Shown here in pieces: positions 40,635 to 53,450 of a stretch of 64,000 bases of DNA. Positions within the stretch are counted from its first letter, which is position 1. Every line of letters starts with the position of its first letter. The translations under genes were made by a program, and so were the position numbers. This DNA is from Zeus faber (lineage: Eukaryota > Chordata > Actinopteri > Zeiformes > Zeidae), in assembly GCA_960531495.1 (NCBI GenBank), contig OY482852.1, positions 11,368,396 through 11,432,395 of the forward strand. Direction: 5' to 3'. Under the pieces are notes generated by a model. It was not told the origin of the DNA. It made no database searches and saw only the letters and a program-made list of their open reading frames with translations.

Positions 40635-42210
40635 ATGCATGTGTGTGTGTGTGACATAAAAGCGTCATATTTTTTGTACATTGTGTGTGTGTGTGTTTTT
40701 CCCCCCATTTACTAAACTGGACATTAGATAAATGTCTCGCATTCCTATAAGCAGCGAGCGGCCATGTACGACACAGGGCATCGCGTGGCGTTCCGTGCCA
40801 CCCGTAGTGGTCCTAAATAGCTTGTCTGACTCAGGGAAACGTCTACCCGACAGCCCTCGTTCAACAATGTTATCCTATAGACCACGGCTTCCTGCCCGTC
40901 CCCCCCTGGTTCCAGTCAGCACCCAGTTCTCTATATTGGGCAGCGACCAGACCAGACCTGAGCCACCATTCCCACCGTTTGACCATAATACACACGCCTG
41001 CTCATTCTTCACTTTCCTGCCTTTGTTGGCATCCATTCATTTGGTGCTGTTTGGATAGGTAATGCCAAGAAGGATATGTTGACTTCCTTGTTTCTTTGTT
41101 TGGCCTGTTTTTTTTTTGTTTTTTTTTGTTTTTTTTGGGGGATAATTTTAAGGACTACTGAGGTCCCCGCACTGAGAGCGGGTGTCTCGTAGCCGTCGGC
41201 CGCGTTCTGTTCATGGAGGAATTACGGGGCTTAGAGACATGAAAGGCCCAAGCAGTGGCGATGAGAAAAGATTTAAGGAATTTGTTGAGTAACAGTATGA
41301 AAAGCTTAACTGCTGAACCTTCGAGAAAATCAGATGACCTCGGTAAATCCGGAATCCCAAATTGCTTTTATCCATAAAAAAAACCCCAAAAAAACAAAAC
41401 AATGCTTCAGTACGCACCTTAACAATACCCCAATGACAATGACTCTATTTATCACATCATTATCAGCAAACCTATGCAATGGCACAATGGAGGGAAGACG
41501 GTCCCCACAGTGGCTTGCAATTAACCCGACAGGAAGCAACGTCTGCAATAACAAAGTCAGGACCAGAGAAGGAGCAAAGCAGCTTCTTCTATGTTTATCC
41601 AACCCACATACGAGAAAAAAGAACAACCAGGCTCTAATTTCAACAATTTTAATTTAAGACTTAAATTTACATTTACATTGACATTTACATATACAACCCA
41701 TATGAGTCGTTTGTTTAGTCGAGAGCTTTAAGACTAGGGGTTTCTATGGCGCGCGGAAGAGAGGTCAGGCATAGGATGAGGAATCTCTACAGTCTCTACA
41801 TCTTTAAGCGGATGCCATTATTATGAGCATTTCATCCGCTGGTCAATGCATTTTGGGGCTCTTTTGAATAATTCTTCCCCTTGCCAAAACTTGGCATGCA
41901 ACCCCAGGCTGACAGGGACTCCAAACGCTAATATTTTTTTTTTGAAAGAGCAAAGAAACACAAAGACAACCGATTTATGGCGTGTCACAGGTTTATCAGA
42001 AAAACAAATGTTGTCTTTATTTGGAGGTGACTCCTTTCCCAGTGGAAGCTCTGTGCCAGCTGCCTGCTCTGCAGTAAAGTCCTGCTTTCCCAAGCTCTGA
42101 CCTGTGGGAAAATCTGTTGCGGCCAGTAATTGATTCCGCCCTGCCAGCCCCATTACTCTCCACTGCAGTCAAACTGCCAGTGATCTGCAGAAAGCCTGTT
42201 AGCACAGCCC
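38431..42210. other. Long intergenic stretch between hey1 and fabp11, first part
   Basis: No gene recognised. Contains CA/TG runs (39175-39210, 40596-40633), an (ATATT)n run at 39437-39473, poly-C at 40449-40469 and poly-T near 41110-41137. Parts such as 42000-42210 look unique and could be regulatory. Confidence 0.5.
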
Positions 42211-42219
42211 CTTTACTCT

Positions 42220-42375
42220 CTCTCCCTCGCTCGCTCGCTCGCTCACTCTCACTCGCTCTCGCGCTCTCTCTCTCTCTCTCTCCCACTTTCAACCACCCTC
42301 TATCTGTCTCTCTCTCTGTTTTTCTCTCTGTCTCACTCTCTCTCTCTCTCTCTCTAACACAGACAAACACACACA

Positions 42376-42463
<88 letters not shown>
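42220..42463. repeat. Compound TC then CA microsatellite
   Basis: A CTCG/CT-rich tract is followed by about 95 bp of nearly pure CA. Confidence 0.95.
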
Positions 42464-42894
42464 GACGCAGGAAAATCATTCCCGCCAGTTCCACCATTTC
42501 TGCTTTTCTCTGTGCATGTTTTTTTTGTTGTATTCTTTGTCTTCTTTCCTCTGCTTTTCTGCTTTACCCCTAAAAATCAATCAATTCATTCATTCAATTC
42601 AATTCATTCAATCAATTCATTCATTCCTGGAAGGCAAATGTTTAAACATGAACTAGTATTTATCAGTGTCATTAAAATATGAGTTTAATTTATGGTTTTG
42701 TATTATTTTATAAAGTTCTTAAAGCACCGATTTTGCAGTTTTTTTTTAGGGCAGTAGCATTTCTCATAAAAATGGAGAAAGGAGAAATGAATCATTGCAC
42801 TGGTTCTATACATCTTTTGCCTATGTTTGTTGGCGCTGCAGTCATATTCAGACATGAATTAGAAATGATTCGAATCGATGAGAAAGGTCAAGGT

Positions 42895-43160
42895 GCAGCA
42901 GCTAATTAGGCGACAAGTTCTCATTGACTTTCACTCAGTCCGTCACCACCATCAAAGGAATAAAAACACTTGCGCTGGTAAACCCATCGCCCAAAATTTG
43001 TTTGTCATGAAATATTAAATGCAGTCATCTGCTGAGATGGTCGGGTTGCCTGTAATAACCTAACCCTTGCCACATGTCTAAACAGAGGTAAGTGCTCCCC
43101 TCTCCAATTAATTCTCAATTAGGGGCACTGCCCTGTGCCTCAGCATCTGTGTTTCCCACT
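42895..43160. promoter_or_regulatory. Candidate enhancer with homeodomain-type cores
   Basis: Contains gcagctaattaggcgacaag, a ccaattaattctcaattagg cluster and atgaaatattaaatgcagtc, in a unique, non-coding setting. TAAT/ATTA clustering is typical of developmental enhancers. Conservation was not tested. Confidence 0.35.
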
Positions 43161-43912
43161 CTCTGCTCGGCGGGGGAGGGGGGGGGGGGGATTATCGGGG
43201 GGGGAATCAGCGGGGGAGTCAGAGTTATGAGGGACGGGGGGGGGCGCTTTATGACTTGCATCTTTTCATGACGACCACGCTACCGTCTACTGCCGGCCTC
43301 ACTCCCGGTCCAAAATGATTTCACGGTGACGCTTTGAACCTACATCACAACCTATTGCAACGCTGGTGCGGCAAAAAGACATTTGATATTGACCCAAGGA
43401 CCGCAATAACTCTGTGTGCGATGCAGAGGGACATGTGAGGCCGCCGCCATAACGATTTAGTGGGGATTCTCATGACTCTGGCGGACTTTATATAACTCCC
43501 GGCTGAGGGGGGCACTTTCCCATGTTGTCAGGGTTCAGCAGGCCACCCTCCGAGCACTCTGGCAGTTGTCTTTCATGCGGGGAATTCCAGCCCACCGTTG
43601 GGGATCTAAGGGAGCATAAAAGAGGAGCGGAGCGCTGTACGCTACACAAGGCTTTAGCTCCGACTGAACCCTCCCGCCCACTGCACTCTGCGCCGGGTGT
43701 CTCAGTTCCACGGGCGGCTCTCTCGGTATTAGTAGAACAAGCAGCAGCTCTGTGAGAGGCAGCGCGCCCCAAGCCTCCCATCGGTGTGCCACAGCCCAGG
43801 AGCCCGAGGCGCAGGGAGCGTGTGGGATGAAAGGATGAGAGAGCAGATCAAAGCAGGGACCATGAAAAGGCTTCCAGCACACAAGCACGGGGCACCTCGC
43901 TGACCCCCTCCC

Positions 43913-43916
<4 letters not shown>

Positions 43917-43956
<40 letters not shown>
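43917..43956. repeat. (CA)n microsatellite
   Basis: A pure CA run of about 38 bp. Confidence 0.95.
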
Positions 43957-43957
<1 letters not shown>

Positions 43958-44971
43958 CCTTCATCCTGGCTGCAGGCGGCACCCACCCCGGCCTCCCATT
44001 CAACCCCATCCAGCAGCCGTGTACAAAGGCGTAGACAAGGGGGCAAGTCCCACAGGTCATGTGAGCCTCTCAGCAGATGGCACCTCCGAGGACCCAGACC
44101 TGGACAGATGCCCCCTGCTGGTGCCCCAGGTATGGCACACGTCCAGAATGGACATTCTTCTCGCTCAACAGGCTCCATTTATCTCACATGGTTTTACGTT
44201 TTGCACGTCCAGTATTTGTCAGTTTTGGGTTCTTTTTAGGAACCGATTACACAAATTCGGATGAACAACATAACACCCAACCAAAACATTGTTTATTTTA
44301 CACATTTAATATGGCATGATATACAGTACGTCACACAGAGGACACTACAACTTCAAAAGCATATATACATTAGTACATACTGTATACACATACATCCATG
44401 CAGAAATGACAGGCATGCACAAACATAAAAAAAACATAGAAATGGAAAAGCTTAGTCTTAGAGAAAACCCAAGATTAATTGGTAGTGATGGGGCAGATCT
44501 AGGACTCAGGAAGAGTATAGGTGTCGGGGGATAAAATCATAAGGAAAAGGTCCATATAAGTGATATACATATTCATAGCAAAGGATTTTGGCGTTGTGAA
44601 GTGGCAAGTTTATCTGCTGAAAATGAATGATGTGTGAGGAAAGGACAGAAAATATTTTTTGTATGACAAAAAAAAGGCTTAATTACATGCATTGATACAT
44701 ATTTTTGACTTGCCGGACAGACCAATGGGGCGGGTCTGAAGGGTAAAAAGTTACCACTTTAACATAGACATGTTGTGTTATGTATTATGTGAAATGCCTT
44801 CCAGACAGTCGGGTATCGAGGCTTTTTCTTATAAATCAACTGAAGGTGTACCCTGTATGTAAAAAGAAGAACACACAGCATATTAATACTCACTCAATAT
44901 TCAGACACAATTCATCTATCTATCTATCATCTATTTCCTTTCCTTCCTTATTGTGGGTTTATGACATTTCA

Positions 44972-47471
44972 ATGTCATTTCACGCTCATGGCTGTAAAAA
45001 TGCTGAGGGTTTCAGGGACTTCCGTAGCAGCGCCATAGAACAGCTACGGCTGCAGCCGTACCTGCTGCATGATTCATACAAATCTGTGGCTCGGGTTTTA
45101 ACGTGAGTCCGTCATATTGGCAACGTGCTCCGCTCCAGAGGATCCTCTCTCAATTATTCATGAGTGCTCAGGTTGGACCCTGGGAACACGCTAAATGAGG
45201 CCCTGTGTCAATAAGAAACACTGGCCGCTACAATGGGCTCTGCCTCCGACTACACTGTTGACAGACACCAACACAAAGGAGCTGAAAGGGGTCCCCCTTC
45301 GTTCTCACACACATCGAAGAATGAGTCAGTGTGCTGCCGCTCTGGGCTGTGTTTGTACAGTAGATGCGGCTTTTGTCCCTGGCCACTGCTCCCCCATCAA
45401 TTGGAGCTGAAGTGTTGATGAAAACCGGGGAGAAAGAGCTTCTCTGTGACCGCCGGCGAGAGTTCCCGTTCATTAGATGTCACTCTTAACTTACTGGGTG
45501 TTATACCTGCGTGGACCCAGCACGGCCCTGGGTGAGACATAGTGTTAAACCCAGGAAATGCATCCTTGGTGTGATAAACGCTTGTGGCTGTGACTGAACG
45601 AACGGAAAAAAAATACGAAGACAGTCTTCAAAACAATAAATAGAAGTGTATTAGGATTGACAGTGAGACCTTGCTGATTTTCAAGGTCACTGTCTTATTC
45701 CCTTGGTTTTTCCGATTATGCTGGTTCTGCTTTTACTTTTCCACTGCCGGTATACTCTGAGGTTAGTTGTTTCATTTTGTTTTTACCTTCTGCATATCAT
45801 TTATATTTTGCCAAAGCTGTACTTATTCCAAGCCCAGCCATCCTGTAAAGAGGTCTCTCTGTTCTCTTTCAAGATTCAAGATTGAAGTTGTTTATTTTTC
45901 ACATACATATACTACATACGAGCATACATATATGTAGTGAAATTACTTTGCAACGCACCCGGAGATTATGCACAATATGTACTAACTGACACAATAACTA
46001 ACTGAATTAACTGATTCCTAAAATTTAATTCAGTTGGTAAATAGAATAAAATAAGAGTAAAAAATGTAATATAAAAATAGGAATACAAAATAGAAATAAA
46101 AGGAATAGGCAGTTATGTATATCTAAATATGTGCGATAAAGTGGCATGTGGATAAAGTGAGGTAGTGTGTGTTGAGATATACAGTACAGTATACATTAGT
46201 GCACCACAGCAATACAGTAACACCGAGTATGCTATAACCCAGTACAGTCATACAGTATGCAGTACAGTACGCAGTAATTAGTCCTGCAGGGAGGGGAGGG
46301 TAGTTCCAGTTGGTACGCTCAGCTGAATGCCCCACCCTCTGCAGGGCCTGCCCGTCCTGGGCAGTGCAGTTCCCAAACCAGGCAGTGATGTTGCCTGTCG
46401 GGATGCTCTCCACCGCTCCACAGTAGAAGACTCTGAATTTCAGATTACAAATATAGAAAAACTATACAAACCGTATAGTATAAACTGGACAAACACCCTC
46501 AGTGACAAGCTTGTCTTTCTACAAACGACAAACAAAGCAGTTCTAGATTTCATATTATTGCCCAAGTAGACGTCACAAACTCAAGTGTGGGTTCGAGGTG
46601 AGGAATAAGGATCAAAATGATAACAATAAACAGTGTTGATAAATGCTTCACGTCGAAATTTTGGGTCACAAAACATTAGCATCTCTAAACATTAACACTA
46701 ACAGCTATCTCTAATAACCCAATATCAATGACCCAATATTTGCACTTGTTAATGATACCACTGAGAAACTCATTATACCACATATTAAAGCAGTGTAATG
46801 GACGTGTCTTTAAGCACTGTCGTCAAGACTTTTTCTCATGGTGTCATCAAGAGAGTGTCACCTTAAACGTATTTACTAATATTACTAATCGTTTCTAACC
46901 TCTTAAAAGGAATATATGTTTAATGTTGGGTTTTCAGCACGCTGACTGCAGTTGGAGCGAGCTCGGAGGATCACGTTCTCCGACTGCAGAGCTGCATACT
47001 CAACGACGTTGACCACTCCTTCTACTACTACTCCAATAAAACTGTGTTTTCCAAGGCCACACTATGGCTTAACGGGGAGTGTCTTGCTCAGATGAATTCA
47101 CTTCAATGTCTCTCAGTGAGTCATTTTATTTTCAGCAAACTGCTATTTTTACTGCATTCCTATGGATAATAGGAATGCAGTAATAGAAGTAGTTTCGCTT
47201 TTATTTTTTCCCTTTTGCTGGTCTCACTGATATGAATGGGTGCATGTATGTAAGAACATAATGAACATCTGGGTCATTACCGGTGTCAAGAAAATTGACG
47301 TTTTACTTTTACTTTTTCTTTCAACAATAATAAGACTATAATTCTTCCCTACAAACACAGTATTACAGGGGCACTTAATGTTTGACTTGAAGTCAAAGAA
47401 ACCTGAATTCTGACAAAGATTTATTTCAGCAAATCGCTGATTTGACTGGGGTCGTATGGAACTCAGATTAA
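44972..47471 (+). CDS. Unassigned split open reading frame (possible novel gene)
   Basis: Three segments can be joined without a stop: 44972-45102 (donor AC|GTGAGT), 46938-47115 (acceptor TTTTCAG, donor TCA|GTGAGT) and 47430-47471 (acceptor TTATTTCAG, stop TAA). The split threonine codon AC|C at the first junction is in phase, and the second junction is phase 0. The middle exon is open in only one of three frames across 59 codons. The product would be about 117 residues from the ATG at 44972, with words FRSSAIEQLRLQPYLL, KSVARVLTTLTAVGASSED, CILNDVDHSFYYYSNKTVF and LWLNGECLAQMNSLQCL. A weak acceptor at 45014-45015 would mean further 5' exons instead. No family is recognised. Intron 1 contains an antisense LINE. 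It could be a real small gene, the remains of a larger one, or chance. Confidence 0.4.
45870..46430 (-). mobile_element. LINE 3' fragment (L2/CR1-like), antisense copy
   Basis: Minus-strand reading gives PTGNITAWFGNCTAQDGQAL and an AERTNWNYPPL-like segment, parallel to the sense copy at 18570-19195. The plus-strand start tcaagattcaagattgaagt is the inverted tail. It is 5'-truncated. Confidence 0.7.
47134..47198. repeat. Hairpin with perfect 14-bp inner stem
   Basis: tactgcattcctat, ggata, ataggaatgcagta forms a perfect 14-bp stem with a 5-nt loop. The symmetry extends imperfectly outward to agcaaactgct and agtagtttcgct. It lies in the second intron of the unassigned split frame. Confidence 0.65.
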
Positions 47472-47673
47472 AACTATGGGTTTGTTAAGGAAATCCTCAC
47501 TGATTGAAACAAAGAACTTTAAATGAATGATGAATCGACCTGAATGGGGACACGTTTGACCCCAAATGAAATTAAACCACTGGGTGGCAGTAAATACAAG
47601 CTGAGCCTTAAACACACAGACTTTATCTGCACCCTGATGACTGAGGACCAGAATGTGTTTTGTGAAAAAATAT

Positions 47674-47674
47674 G

Positions 47675-47726
<52 letters not shown>

Positions 47727-47730
47727 ATGT
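47674..47730. repeat. (CT)n then (TA)n microsatellite
   Basis: A TCTC run passes into a short TATATA run. Confidence 0.95.
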
Positions 47731-47895
47731 ATTTATTTATTTATTTTTTGATGGGGATACTCTAAATGCCTCCACCGACCCAGAGAGGACCACGGACTAC
47801 AGTTTGGGAAGCCCTGTCCTAGCCCAGCATGCAATGCACCTCAAACAAACGCACCATCGACATATACAGCTGCAGAATTATCGGGATCAGTTTAC

Positions 47896-47899
<4 letters not shown>

Positions 47900-47952
<53 letters not shown>

Positions 47953-47968
47953 GTGGCTCGTTTTCACG

Positions 47969-48016
<48 letters not shown>

Positions 48017-48022
48017 CGTGAA

Positions 48023-48064
<42 letters not shown>

Positions 48065-48080
48065 CGTGAAAACGAGCGTA
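47900..48080. repeat. TA arrays separated by inverted copies of a 15-19 bp word
   Basis: Three TA arrays are separated by gctcgttttcacgatgtgt (47956-47974), acacatcgtgaaaac (48011-48025) and acacatcgtgaaaacgagc (48059-48077). The first and last are perfect 19-bp inverted repeats, and the middle one is a direct partial copy of the last. Confidence 0.9.
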
Positions 48081-48289
48081 CGACACATCCCAGAATCATA
48101 ACTCATCCACGTGTTGATCATCAGCGCCATCTCTTGGGTTATACATTCAAAAACTCGGACAAAAGACGAAGCGTTTTATTCTCCAGCTAGAAAACAACAA
48201 CAAGAACAACAATTGCTTTTACATTTTTCCCCGTTTGCAAAATGATTGTTGAAACAACAACAACAACAGCAACAACAACAACAACGACC

Positions 48290-48485
48290 ATTGGACCAGC
48301 GCGGCGGTCCGCTCTGAGGCCACGCCCCCCTCGTTATCCGTCCCCGTGGAAACGCGAGTGACAGCCGCTGATTGGCGGCACCTAATTACGCGCGGCGCTT
48401 TAAATACCGGACAAGGCGGGCGGGGGCGCGTCCTCCTTGCGCGTCCCTCCCGCAGTGTCGCCCCCTGCCCTGGTCGTCTGGCAAC
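48290..48485 (+). promoter_or_regulatory. fabp11: fabp11 promoter with inverted CCAAT box and TATA-like element
   Basis: CTGATTGGC at 48368-48376 is an inverted CCAAT box and CTTTAAATACC at 48398-48408 is a TATA-like element. The start codon is at 48486, so transcription would begin near 48430. The block is CpG-rich. The spacing fits a compact TATA-type promoter. Confidence 0.6.
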
Positions 48486-49581
<1,096 letters not shown>

Positions 49582-49647
49582 CATCGACTGAGACTTCGTG
49601 AATCTCACTTCCAGTTCCTTGCACTGAAGGTTGTCTTGAAAACACGC

Positions 49648-49653
49648 ATTAAA
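49648..49653 (+). promoter_or_regulatory. fabp11: Polyadenylation signal ATTAAA of fabp11
   Basis: A common variant signal 67 bp after the stop codon, giving a short 3' UTR. Confidence 0.55.
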
Positions 49654-49699
49654 ACAAAATATTCTGTGGCTTTGCTCTGTCTTATTACTGTGGAACTTC

Positions 49700-50340
49700 A
49701 AACGGAAAAGGATTTCCATGCAAATGCTTCTGACCTTGGAACGCTTCTATAGCTTTGCCCTGAGCCGTGCACTGCTACGGGATCACGTCTTGCCCATGGT
49801 ACGAGGCGTAACCAGGGAGTACATGAAACCACTTCTACTGAAAAGTGGTGCTAGAGCACAGAGCGTTTGACAGATGCAACTTTTGCTTGACCAGTCATTC
49901 TCAAGATCTGTATGCTGGCATTCTGAACTTTTTGCTGTAATGAACAGTGACGTAGGGGCTGATTTTACAGCCATAGTAAAATTGGTGTCAGGCAAACAAT
50001 GTTCAAGGGGGTCATCGTCTCTGGCATGCTTCTGTCTGTGACTATAACTGACTTCTACGTGCACAATTCCGAGCACTTAAATCCATCTTCAAAACCTTTT
50101 ATGAATGTTAATACCAAAGTGGCTCTCAACCAGCGTGTGGTTGAAGGGTGCTCAACCAACAAGATGCATGAGCCCAGCTAGATGTCAAGCACACCCCACC
50201 GGGACTCCTGGAGCGCAAAGAGCTTCTTTCCCCGAGCTTTAATGTCAAACTAGGACTCACCTCATAGTGTCTACCTCACTGGAATACTCACGTTTTATAT
50301 TCTCAGTTTGCAAACATGGTGCAATGTACATAGTATCTTT
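49700..50340. other. Intergenic, no gene seen
   Basis: Unique-looking sequence between fabp11 and a SINE-like copy. No exon structure was detected. Confidence 0.5.
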
Positions 50341-50344
50341 CTCT

Positions 50345-50645
50345 CTATAATCCTTTGTGGTAAAGTGGCACATTGCACTGCTGCCTCACAGCAAGAAGGT
50401 CCTGGGTTCTTTCTGTGGCGTTTGCATGTGCTGACATGGGTTTCCTCCACCTACATCAGTAAGGGCCCCCACCAAGAAACATCCACACATGACCAGCGAC
50501 TGACACTTATTACCAGGTCCCCGGGCATGTCGACAAATGCCCCCCGAGGAAGGACAAGCCAGGAGGGGTCTAATGCAGAGGACTCATTTCACCGGCCACC
50601 AGCTAAAGCTTGTGCATGTGTTGCATGACAATTAAAGATTCTTTA
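50345..50645 (+). mobile_element. SINE-like repeat with tRNA-like head, copy 2
   Basis: The head tggtaaagtggcacattgca and gaaggtcctgggttc resembles decayed A and B boxes of a tRNA-derived promoter. The body ggaggggtctaatgcagagg, tcatttcaccggccacca and the tail gacaattaaagattcttt match the copy at 25730-26055. Confidence 0.6.
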
Positions 50646-50649
50646 TCAT

Positions 50650-51240
50650 TTTTTTCAGTTCCCAAACAGTAACTAAATACTTAACTTATGTGATTGATGG
50701 TACATTCTATTTGTAATACTCCCAGGATTAAAATCAATTTTCCTACATGCTGTACACTGCAATATCTGACAAATCAATATTTTGAATCCTGCATGAGACC
50801 GTAGAAGATCAACATTCCACTTGACGCTTAAACGTTTGGTTAGTGATACTGTTATCACTTATACTCGAACGCTGCACTGTTTGGGATGAAGTTGACTTGG
50901 TTAGATTGATGTGGAAGCAGTGAGCCTGGAAACGCCCCTTCTGCTCTTTGGGCTTGAATCAGGATGATAAACTCCTGGGATGTGTTGGAAATTAAGATCC
51001 GTAGTGAAACATTGTACATTTAAATAAAACATGTCGGTCATCGACGAAAAATGAGCTGCGCGGACAAATTATTCGATGTTATTAAAATTACGGCATAAAC
51101 TTGAACAGGACACCGACGGCAGTTAATTTCCAACAGGGGGCGCTCTCGGTGTAGTTTTCATTTGGACCCAACCACGGTGTTCTGTTAAGGGGGTGGTCTG
51201 AATTAAGTTGTGACTTTATTACTTCGGTAACGCCGCGTTG
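50650..51240. other. Intergenic, no gene seen
   Basis: AT-rich sequence without recognised repeats or exons before the fam8a1 promoter. Confidence 0.5.
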
Positions 51241-51249
51241 ATCGGAATA

Positions 51250-51392
51250 TACTCGTTCTGTGAAAGATACCCCGCGAGGTCACAGACAGCCGCAGCATTC
51301 ACCAGCGCAGTAGGATTGAATGGGACGTAGATAAAACTCGCGGTTAAAATCCAGCCTTCCCAGTGACGTCACGCAGGACGCCATCATTAAAC
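51250..51392 (+). promoter_or_regulatory. fam8a1: fam8a1 promoter and 5' UTR (putative)
   Basis: CpG-containing sequence just upstream of the start codon. A cAMP-response-like word, gtgacgtcac at 51363-51372, lies 21 bp before the chosen ATG and may be a promoter element. There is no TATA box. Confidence 0.4.
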
Positions 51393-51859
51393 ATGGCCGA
51401 CGATGAAAACACAAACATGGCTCACGACAAGGAAGGAGGGTATTTTTGCACCAAAGCGAAGCCGAGCGCGGCCAACGGCGACGTTCGGCGGCTGTCACCC
51501 AGCCGAGGGGCCGCGGAAGGGAGGGATAGTGTTTGCGAACGACGTGTGACGGCGGAATACTGCGAGAAGCTGCAGACCTGGATGTGGCAGTACTACAGCG
51601 GGTACATGAGCTGGCAGAGCTGGGTGTCGGTGTGCGGCGCGGCCGGCGCCTATCACTGCCCCCAGCCCCAGTTCACGGGCTACGACGCCCAGAACTGGTA
51701 CAACAACCCGTTCGGCCTGCCGCTGTCCTCCTACCCTCCGTTCACCCCGTCCCCCATCAGCAGCCCGGCAGGGCAGGCCACGGGAGCCGCCTCCATGTCC
51801 GCTGCAGCGCCCCCACAGAGCCAGCAGCAGCCCCAGGAGCACAGGAACACGCAGAGAGC

Positions 51860-51894
<35 letters not shown>

Positions 51895-53450
51895 ATCACC
51901 ATTATTTCTCACTGCTCAATCAATTTGCAATTTAGAGATGTCCCTCTGGGGACGAATAAGGTGAATCAAGTGTACAGGTCACCTATGAGGTGAATAAAGT
52001 GTCTATATCTCTCCCTCTATCTTATCGTCGTTGTTTTGCATCCGTGGACTTTGCCCTTTTACCGTCTCCCGGCGCCGCGCTTGCGTTATTCACGTGCAAA
52101 AATAAATGTCGGGAACGTCGACCTGGAACCGAAGGCCCTTTTCTATTCATCTGCTCCCCCGTCCTCCACAGGTCAAGAGTTTTCCATTCCTTCACCTTTT
52201 CAAAGGCTCATCGCTGAAATGGTGGATTTCTTTATATTGTTCTTAATCAAGGCCACCATCATTATCGGCATAATGCATCTAAGTGGGATGAAGTGAGTAT
52301 CTGATGTGTGTCTACTGGTGGTAGCCTTGATGTTTCAATTAAAAAAAATAAAATGATCAATACATTTGAGCAATGCTATATAACGACGACATGGGGAAGT
52401 CCTCGAGTGGCAATGTGAAATGAAACGCCTTTGCTTTTCAGGGATATCTCCAAGTTTGCCATGCATTTCATAGTTGAGGAAATAGACGAGGACACGTCGA
52501 TGGAGGAACTTCAGAAAATGATGCTGGTCGCCCTCGTCTATCGGATACTGGTGTGTTTCTACGAGGTGAGGTTCTAACACCGCACATACAGAATAACTCA
52601 ATTAGATACAGACCTGCGCTTTAGTCATCGGTGGCTTCACATCTCAATAAATTAGGCAAATATTCCTCACAAACTTATGTTGTATCAGAATATTATACCA
52701 TACTCTAGCATACCACTTGCTACGGGTACTGTCATTACATATCATTACTGTGCAGGAATAACAGGATATACTTATGTTAGATACTTTACTTTAGGGTACT
52801 GCCAATTGCCCACATTGGTCTCACAAGTTGGCATACCTTCTCCCTGTTAACCTCCGTTCATGGAATATGTGAATATGTTTTATTTCATTTCCATTTTATT
52901 TTTTATCCCCTTTTTTTTTTTTTTCCTCCACTTGCACTGTTCAGCCAACTTCTACCGCCGTGACCCCTGAATTTCCCGCCCCTGGGCCAATAAAGTCTCA
53001 TCTCGTCCGATCTTATCATCATCCTCCTCCCAGGTTGCGTGTATTTGGGGAGCAGGCGGGGCGACCCCTGGGAAGTTCCTCCTCGGCCTCAGGGTTGTGA
53101 TGTGTGACTCCTCGGTGCTGGTTCAGCCCAACAGAGTGCTGGTCGTTCCAGCGTCCAACGTGTCTCTCTCTGCGTGAGTATTCGGCGATAAAGCTTTTCG
53201 ATGTCTTTTTTTTTTCTCTCTCTCTCCCTCCCACAACGCGGTAGGGCCTCGCTCTCTGAGCGTCCCGCGTCGTAAAGCAGCCGCTGTTTCCCGTTCTGTT
53301 CCCAGGTCCGCCGTCCGAGCCCTGAACAAGAACTTTTCCATTGCCTTCTTTTTCCCGGCGTTCATCACGCTGCTGTTCTTCCAGCACAACAGGACTGTGT
53401 ACGACATGGTGGCCGGCACCATCGTGGTCAAGCGCACTGGAGCCAGATGA
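51393..53450 (+). CDS. fam8a1: FAM8A1, RDD-family membrane protein of the ER (five exons)
   Basis: Exons 51393-51861, 52172-52292, 52442-52565, 53034-53173 and 53306-53450 join in phase to 332 residues (human FAM8A1 has 413). Strong matches from memory of the human protein: AEMVDFFILF, IKDISKFAMH-like GMKDISKFAMHF, EEIDEDTSMEELQKMM, CIWGAGGATPGKFLLGLRVV, and FFPAFITLLFFQHNRT ending at VVKR. Hydrophobic segments at about 174-193, 221-240 and 296-315 make up the RDD domain. The family partner is the HRD1 ubiquitin-ligase complex in ER-associated degradation. The N-terminal 156 residues are Pro/Ser/Gln-rich with a WMWQYYSGYMSW block. The ATG at 51393 has a good context (aacATGg); an in-frame ATG at 51363 would add ten residues. 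The intron 1 donor lies at the first GT of a (GT)n repeat. Confidence 0.92.
51862..51891. repeat. (GT)n microsatellite at the fam8a1 intron 1 donor
   Basis: A 30-bp GT run that begins exactly at the exon 1 boundary, so the splice donor is GTGTGT. Confidence 0.9.

Noticed and set aside
42017-42656. Ser/Leu- and Thr/His-rich frames on both strands
   Set aside because: They reflect the TC and CA microsatellites, not a protein.
43980-44130. Exon-like segment ending LDRCPLLVPQ before GTATGG
   Set aside because: The acceptor follows a CA repeat, GC-rich sequence stays open by chance, and its phase does not fit the weak acceptor of the split frame downstream.
47900-48080. Spaced repeat words that might suggest a CRISPR array
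   Set aside because: The words are inverted as well as direct, the spacers are TA repeats, and the genome is vertebrate.
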